Origin: Leptospira ellisii
GTDB lineage: Bacteria; Spirochaetota; Leptospiria; Leptospirales; Leptospiraceae
DNA length: 10,571 bases
Assembly (NCBI RefSeq): GCF_002811955.1
Contig: NZ_NPEF01000139.1
Location: 1 to 10,571, forward strand
Direction: 5' to 3'
The notes beneath the pieces were generated by a model that was not told the origin of the DNA, searched no databases, and worked only from the letters and a program-made list of their open reading frames with translations. Both the position numbers and the translations under genes were made by a program. Shown one piece after another: positions 7,402-10,571 of the stretch (its first letter is position 1; the number at the start of each line of letters is the position of its first letter).

Positions 7402-9258
7402 TTATCTTCCGCGATAAACCGTCCAACCGTCATACCATTTGGTCGCGTCTGGAACGGCTCCTCTGCCTGCCGTTACGGAAGTGTAGTCCGGTTTTGCACC
7501 GAATCCGCAGGATTCAGGAACCGAACCTTCACTCACGATAGGAAGCGCCGCGAGAGTTTTAGATGCGTTCAGAGTCAAACACTGAGAGCCCGCCGCAGGA
7601 TCCGTTTTCGCCGCTTCGGTGAATACGGTTGCGTTGACCGTAGGATCGGTGTTCGAACCGCCCGCCGTGTTGTTATCACAACGGATATTTCCGGCTGCGA
7701 ATCCGTAGATCAAACCGTTGGAGAAATTCCCCTGCATACCTTCACGATATCTTTGTCCGACACCGCCGGCGATGTTCTGACCGATCAGGGTGAACTTGTT
7801 CACGGTTGGGGAAGAAGTCTGGGAAGGCGCTACGGGAGCGGCACCACTGCTGTGGGATCCGTCCATCTCCATTCCGTGCGGATCGGTGGATACCGCGCCG
7901 CCGCAAGCAGCCGGATATTTGTGTCCGATCAAGCTGGTAAGAGTTCCTTGGAATCCTTCATCCATGTCGAAGTCGTCGTCCAATCCTCCGGTTCCCAACA
8001 AGTGAGTTCCTTGGAACGCGCCGCCCCACCATTCGAATGAATCGTCCAATCCTCTGTGAACTTGAACGTAGTTGAATACGGTTTGGTTCGTAACGGTGTA
8101 AAGGGAGATTCCGTTTAACTCGTCGCCGGGAGCCACCTCGTTTCCTGCAAATTCAACGATGGTATAGTTGAACGTTCCGGATCCGGGACCTGCGTTGTTA
8201 CCTGCCGCGGTTCCGTAAAGTTGAGGGTTGCTTCCTTCGGTTTGTGCCGCGGTACCTCTCGTGCTGATACCGTTACCGATCATTACGATTCCACCCCAGT
8301 CTCCCGGAAATCTGGAGCCGGGCGCTTGTGAAGAAGTAAAACATACGGGATCCACAGCGGTTCCTTGAGTCACCAGGTTTCCTCCGTTTAACACGAATAA
8401 GCTGGATCCTCTGTCGCCGAACACGACCGCTCCTGCGGGAACGGTTACGGTGACTCCGTTAGGAATGCTTACGGTTCCTTGCAGCAAGCTGGACGGTCCG
8501 AGGGTTCTTGTGCTGAGAACGCCGGTGATCACTTCCGGAGAAGAAACTCCGAAACCGTCGCACTTGTTCTCTCCGATCGTAGGATTCGGATTGGAATAAA
8601 CCCCTTTTACCGTGGAAAGAACTCTTGTGATGGAAACATTCCCTGCGGTAACGGCACCCGCTACTTGAGCGGAAATGTCGTTTCCTACATAGTTGGAAAC
8701 GGTGACTTGAGTCAATGCGGAAGCGTTGGAGCTATCCACACTTACGTTCAGATTGAATGTGCCTGCTTCCAAGGAGTAGTTTGCGGGAACGTCGCAAGGG
8801 CTGTTGAGAGCAGGACAAGCACCCGCTAAAACTGAATCCGGGATCACGTAGATTTTTCCGGTCAGCGTAGTGGTCGGGCTGTTCAACTTGATCGTCAGAC
8901 CGTAATCTCCCGCATCGTCGTTTCCACCACTCGCCGGTGCGAACGCGACCGTAAAATCGCTTGCTGAAGCGAGTAGGGAGGTGGTTGATCCGTCCGCCGG
9001 GTTTGTGATTTCGATTTTCGCCGGTTTAAGGTTCGAATTGGCAGGGTAAACACCCGCACCAGTTGCTTTTGTATAAGTTCCGGCTTGGGTTAATTTTCCG
9101 CCGAATGAAACCGTAGCTTCGTATTGATTGGCAAGTAAAAGTCCTGCAAGCAATGCGAGATTGTTGTCTTTAGAATCTTTCTTGCAATTTGCGACAGAAA
9201 GAAAAAGGACAAGCGCTACCAGCTTTGCGGTAATGAGCTTGGTTTTAGTGGAAAGCAT
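7402..9258 (-). CDS. Large beta-helix-like lipoprotein linked to the TonB-dependent receptor
   Basis: A 618-residue lipoprotein starting at ATG 9258. It has a short signal (TAKLVALVLFLSVANC) with Cys25 as the probable lipidation site; Asn at -1 is unusual but tolerated by relaxed spirochaetal lipoboxes. Residues about 45-215 are Thr/Ser/Asn-rich. The C-terminal half carries a conserved right-handed beta-helix-like core: VTVPAGAVVFGDRGSS (271-286), GDWGGIVMIG (319-328), EFAGNEVAPGDELNGISL (369-386), LDDSFEWWGG (404-413) and LDDDFDMDEGFQG (426-438), ending in WYDGWTVYRGR. From memory, such proteins are widespread in Bacteroidota, often beside TonB-dependent receptors and often mis-named 'multidrug transporter'. 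The mature part has eight cysteines apart from the lipidated one, suggesting disulfides. The acidic motifs suggest metal or ligand binding. The frame also runs upstream to a TTG at 9303 and an ATG at 9276, but the promoter geometry favours 9258. Confidence 0.88.
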   Translation of the reverse strand: MLSTKTKLITAKLVALVLFLSVANCKKDSKDNNLALLAGLLLANQYEATVSFGGKLTQAGTYTKATGAGVYPANSNLKPAKIEITNPADGSTTSLLASASDFTVAFAPASGGNDDAGDYGLTIKLNSPTTTLTGKIYVIPDSVLAGACPALNSPCDVPANYSLEAGTFNLNVSVDSSNASALTQVTVSNYVGNDISAQVAGAVTAGNVSITRVLSTVKGVYSNPNPTIGENKCDGFGVSSPEVITGVLSTRTLGPSSLLQGTVSIPNGVTVTVPAGAVVFGDRGSSLFVLNGGNLVTQGTAVDPVCFTSSQAPGSRFPGDWGGIVMIGNGISTRGTAAQTEGSNPQLYGTAAGNNAGPGSGTFNYTIVEFAGNEVAPGDELNGISLYTVTNQTVFNYVQVHRGLDDSFEWWGGAFQGTHLLGTGGLDDDFDMDEGFQGTLTSLIGHKYPAACGGAVSTDPHGMEMDGSHSSGAAPVAPSQTSSPTVNKFTLIGQNIAGGVGQRYREGMQGNFSNGLIYGFAAGNIRCDNNTAGGSNTDPTVNATVFTEAAKTDPAAGSQCLTLNASKTLAALPIVSEGSVPESCGFGAKPDYTSVTAGRGAVPDATKWYDGWTVYRGR

Positions 9259-9282
9259 TTTCGCTGTTTTCTCCATAAGTAG

Positions 9283-9344
9283 ATTGTATGGGCCTACACC
9301 CAAATCGTTAGTAACATAATCAAAGAATGTTACGCGTATTTTAC
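9283..9344 (-). promoter_or_regulatory. Promoter of the lipoprotein-receptor operon, with 11-nt-phased TAAC repeats and an inverted repeat
   Basis: On the minus strand GTAAAA (9344-9339) and GTAACA (9333-9328) are 11 nt apart. TATGTT (9318-9313) lies 9 nt further down, the same spacing as at exbB. A better -10, TACAAT (9288-9283), has CTAACG (9311-9306) exactly 17 nt upstream, in the same 11-nt phase. From TACAAT, transcription would start at about 9276, giving an 18-nt leader with GGAG (9274-9271) before the ATG at 9258. An inverted repeat, TGTTAC-N11-GTAACA, covers 9311-9333. Confidence 0.55.
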
Positions 9345-9375
9345 GTACCGGTTAAGTTCCTGTTGCTCGCGGAGT

Positions 9376-9693
9376 TTATGGAAGCAGAAGAAACAACAAC
9401 GCCATCCCGCTCATGAGTCCGATTTCGAGCCAATCCTTCTTTTTGTTACCGGCCGCGTTTTCCTCTTTGGCCCACTGAACGTCCTTTTTCGTCACGGAAA
9501 CCGCGTCTTTTTTGAATCCGCGTTTGGTTCCGTCCTCGTATTCAACGATGATACCTTGTTCGTTTTCGGAGGTTTTTACGTTTTCGATCACTTCTTTGGT
9601 TTTCGCATTCGTTACGGTATCCGCCAAAAGACCGCCGAATGCGCAAGTTAGGCAAAGGATAAGAACGGGAATCGAATAAAATTTTGTAATCAT
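9376..9693 (-). CDS. Small exported protein of unknown function with C-terminal membrane segment
   Basis: A 105-residue protein I do not recognise. Residues 1-24 form a signal sequence or signal anchor (FYSIPVLILCLTCAFGGLLA). Cleavage after LLA by signal peptidase I, or lipidation at Cys17, are both conceivable. The middle part is charged and beta-like: ENVKTSENEQGIIVEYEDG, then TKRGFKKDAVSVTKKDVQW. Leptospira secreted small proteins often carry such an SH3-like strand pattern, but this is only an impression. The last 17 residues (LEIGLMSGMALLFLLLP) look like a membrane segment at the very C-terminus. It has its own repeat-bearing promoter and lies 117 nt before the start of the lipoprotein-receptor operon, so it may belong to the same regulon. 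The ribosome-binding site is weak (AAAGGA about 13 nt upstream). Confidence 0.72.
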   Translation of the reverse strand: MITKFYSIPVLILCLTCAFGGLLADTVTNAKTKEVIENVKTSENEQGIIVEYEDGTKRGFKKDAVSVTKKDVQWAKEENAAGNKKKDWLEIGLMSGMALLFLLLP

Positions 9694-9753
9694 TTTGTAA
9701 CGGGTTTCCTTTCTGGATGGCTACCCAATCTCATTTCGAGGAATGGTTACAAG

Positions 9754-9787
9754 ATTAAAATCGCCTCGAATGTTACAAACGTGTTAA
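9754..9787 (-). promoter_or_regulatory. Promoter of the 105-residue gene with an 11-nt-phased TAACA pair
   Basis: On the minus strand TTAACA (9787-9782) and GTAACA (9776-9771) are 11 nt apart and are followed after 11 nt by TTTAAT (9759-9754), a 5/6 match to a -10 box. This matches the layout at exbB and the 618-residue lipoprotein. A further GTAACC sits at 9750-9745, with a similar flank (CATTC), but out of 11-nt phase. Confidence 0.5.
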
Positions 9788-9984
9788 AGATGGAGGGGCG
9801 ACCCCGGCGGAAGGTCCGTTTTTTCGGTCGGAGGGAACGTATTTATCCCGGAGAAGTGGAAAGGAAGGAAGAATTAGAAAACTAGAATATTACAAAACGA
9901 TTGCTAAGTTTCCGGTTTTCAAACGGAGAGGGACGGGTCCGATCCAAATGACGAAGATCGGCCCGAAAACGATCCGGAAAACGG
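9788..9984. other. Intergenic stretch; 3' flank of the EAL gene
   Basis: The gap from 9694 to 9984 is about 290 nt. Beyond the promoter just described, I see an imperfect 10-bp hairpin with one bulge (9934-9944 with 9956-9965), about 20 nt after the EAL stop codon. No T-tract follows it, so termination there is doubtful. I find no gene or RNA here. Confidence 0.4.
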
Positions 9985-10571
9985 TCAGTTCACCGCCCGT
10001 AAGCGAATCGGAGGAGGAAACCCGTGGACGAAACTTTCCAAGGATTCGATCGGAAGAGGTTTGGAAAACAGGAAACCTTGTCCGCTTTCGCAACCTTGAA
10101 GCGTTAAAAGCTCCTTTTGACGCTCCGATTCTATACCTTCCGCGATCGTTTTTAGGTTGAGGCTTTCCGCGAGGGCGAGGATCGTTTTGATGATCGATTC
10201 GTTCGTCGAATCCTCGTTCAACCCTTTTACGAAGGATTGGTCTATTTTGAGGGTATGGATCGGATACTGACTTAAGGAACTTAGTGAGGAATATCCGGTG
10301 CCGAAATCGTCCAACGAAAGCGTGATTCCCGATTTATGAAGGGAATGCAGGACTTCCAGGGTCGAGACCGGATCGCCCGCCAGAGCGCTTTCGGTGATCT
10401 CCAGTTCCAATTCCTCCGGAGAAGTATTCGTTTCCTCTAATATACTCAATATGGTTTCGGTCAGGAATTTTTTCCTAAACTGGATCGCGGAAAGATTCAC
10501 CGATACGCGGAAACCCGGCAGTCCTTTGCGTTTCCAGTTCTGCAGATCGATACACGCTTTTCGGAGAACCC
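9985..10571 (-). CDS. EAL-domain cyclic-di-GMP phosphodiesterase, N-terminus off window
   Basis: This is the C-terminal part (194 residues) of an EAL domain, the fold that hydrolyses cyclic-di-GMP to pGpG. The reading frame continues to the right edge, so the true start and the EAL signature itself lie outside; a GTG codon at 10500 is not a real start. Visible motifs are VSVNLSAIQF, LELEITES (metal-binding Glu), LSLDDFGTGYSSL (paired Asp and loop 6), TLKIDQSFVKGL (catalytic Lys), TIAEGIES (metal-binding Glu) and GQGFLFSKPLP. The downstream catalytic residues I can see are intact, so the enzyme is probably active. Sensor or GGDEF domains are likely upstream but cannot be seen. It is not in the uptake operon; a roughly 290-nt gap and a separate promoter follow it. 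Confidence 0.92.
   Translation of the reverse strand, partial: VLRKACIDLQNWKRKGLPGFRVSVNLSAIQFRKKFLTETILSILEETNTSPEELELEITESALAGDPVSTLEVLHSLHKSGITLSLDDFGTGYSSLSSLSQYPIHTLKIDQSFVKGLNEDSTNESIIKTILALAESLNLKTIAEGIESERQKELLTLQGCESGQGFLFSKPLPIESLESFVHGFPPPIRLRAVN

Noticed and set aside
9934..9965. Imperfect hairpin after the EAL gene as a rho-independent terminator
   Set aside because: The stem has a bulge and no T-tract follows on the minus strand. It is noted only in the intergenic entry.

Overview
The window looks like a chromosomal segment from a spirochaete of the Leptospiraceae, most likely Leptospira. I base this on protein character: Cys-lipoproteins with relaxed spirochaetal lipoboxes, a Leptospira-style ExbB with a signal peptide, tandem exbD genes and an Oar-like TonB-dependent receptor. 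No database was searched. All recognised genes lie on the minus strand, so the functional order runs from high to low coordinates.

Layout in transcription order. (1) 10571-9985: the C-terminal part of an EAL-domain cyclic-di-GMP phosphodiesterase, cut by the window edge. (2) 9693-9376: an unrecognised 105-residue exported or membrane-anchored protein with its own promoter. (3) 9258-3728: a likely operon of a 618-residue lipoprotein, a 195-residue lipoprotein and a roughly 993-residue TonB-dependent outer-membrane receptor, closed by a strong hairpin terminator at 3661-3701. (4) 3455-1156: exbB-exbD-exbD-tonB, the inner-membrane energising complex, closed by a terminator at 1109-1135. (5) 1026-502: a DinB/YfiT-like putative metalloprotein. 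Overlapping its end in another frame, a partial ATP-grasp ligase-like gene (581-1) runs off the left edge.

Regions 2-4 look like one functional unit. The receptor would move a scarce nutrient through the outer membrane. The two lipoproteins may capture, hand over or process the ligand. ExbB/ExbD/ExbD/TonB would supply proton-motive-force energy. The most notable non-coding signal is that the three promoters of this unit (exbB, 618-residue lipoprotein, 105-residue protein) each carry TAAC-type direct repeats exactly 11 nt apart. Each set ends in GTAACA placed 9-11 nt upstream of a plausible -10 box. This is the geometry used by PhoB/OmpR-family activators (Pho boxes). It suggests one response regulator controls the whole uptake unit, possibly under phosphate limitation. 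I saw no canonical Fur-type palindrome. The substrate cannot be read from the sequence.
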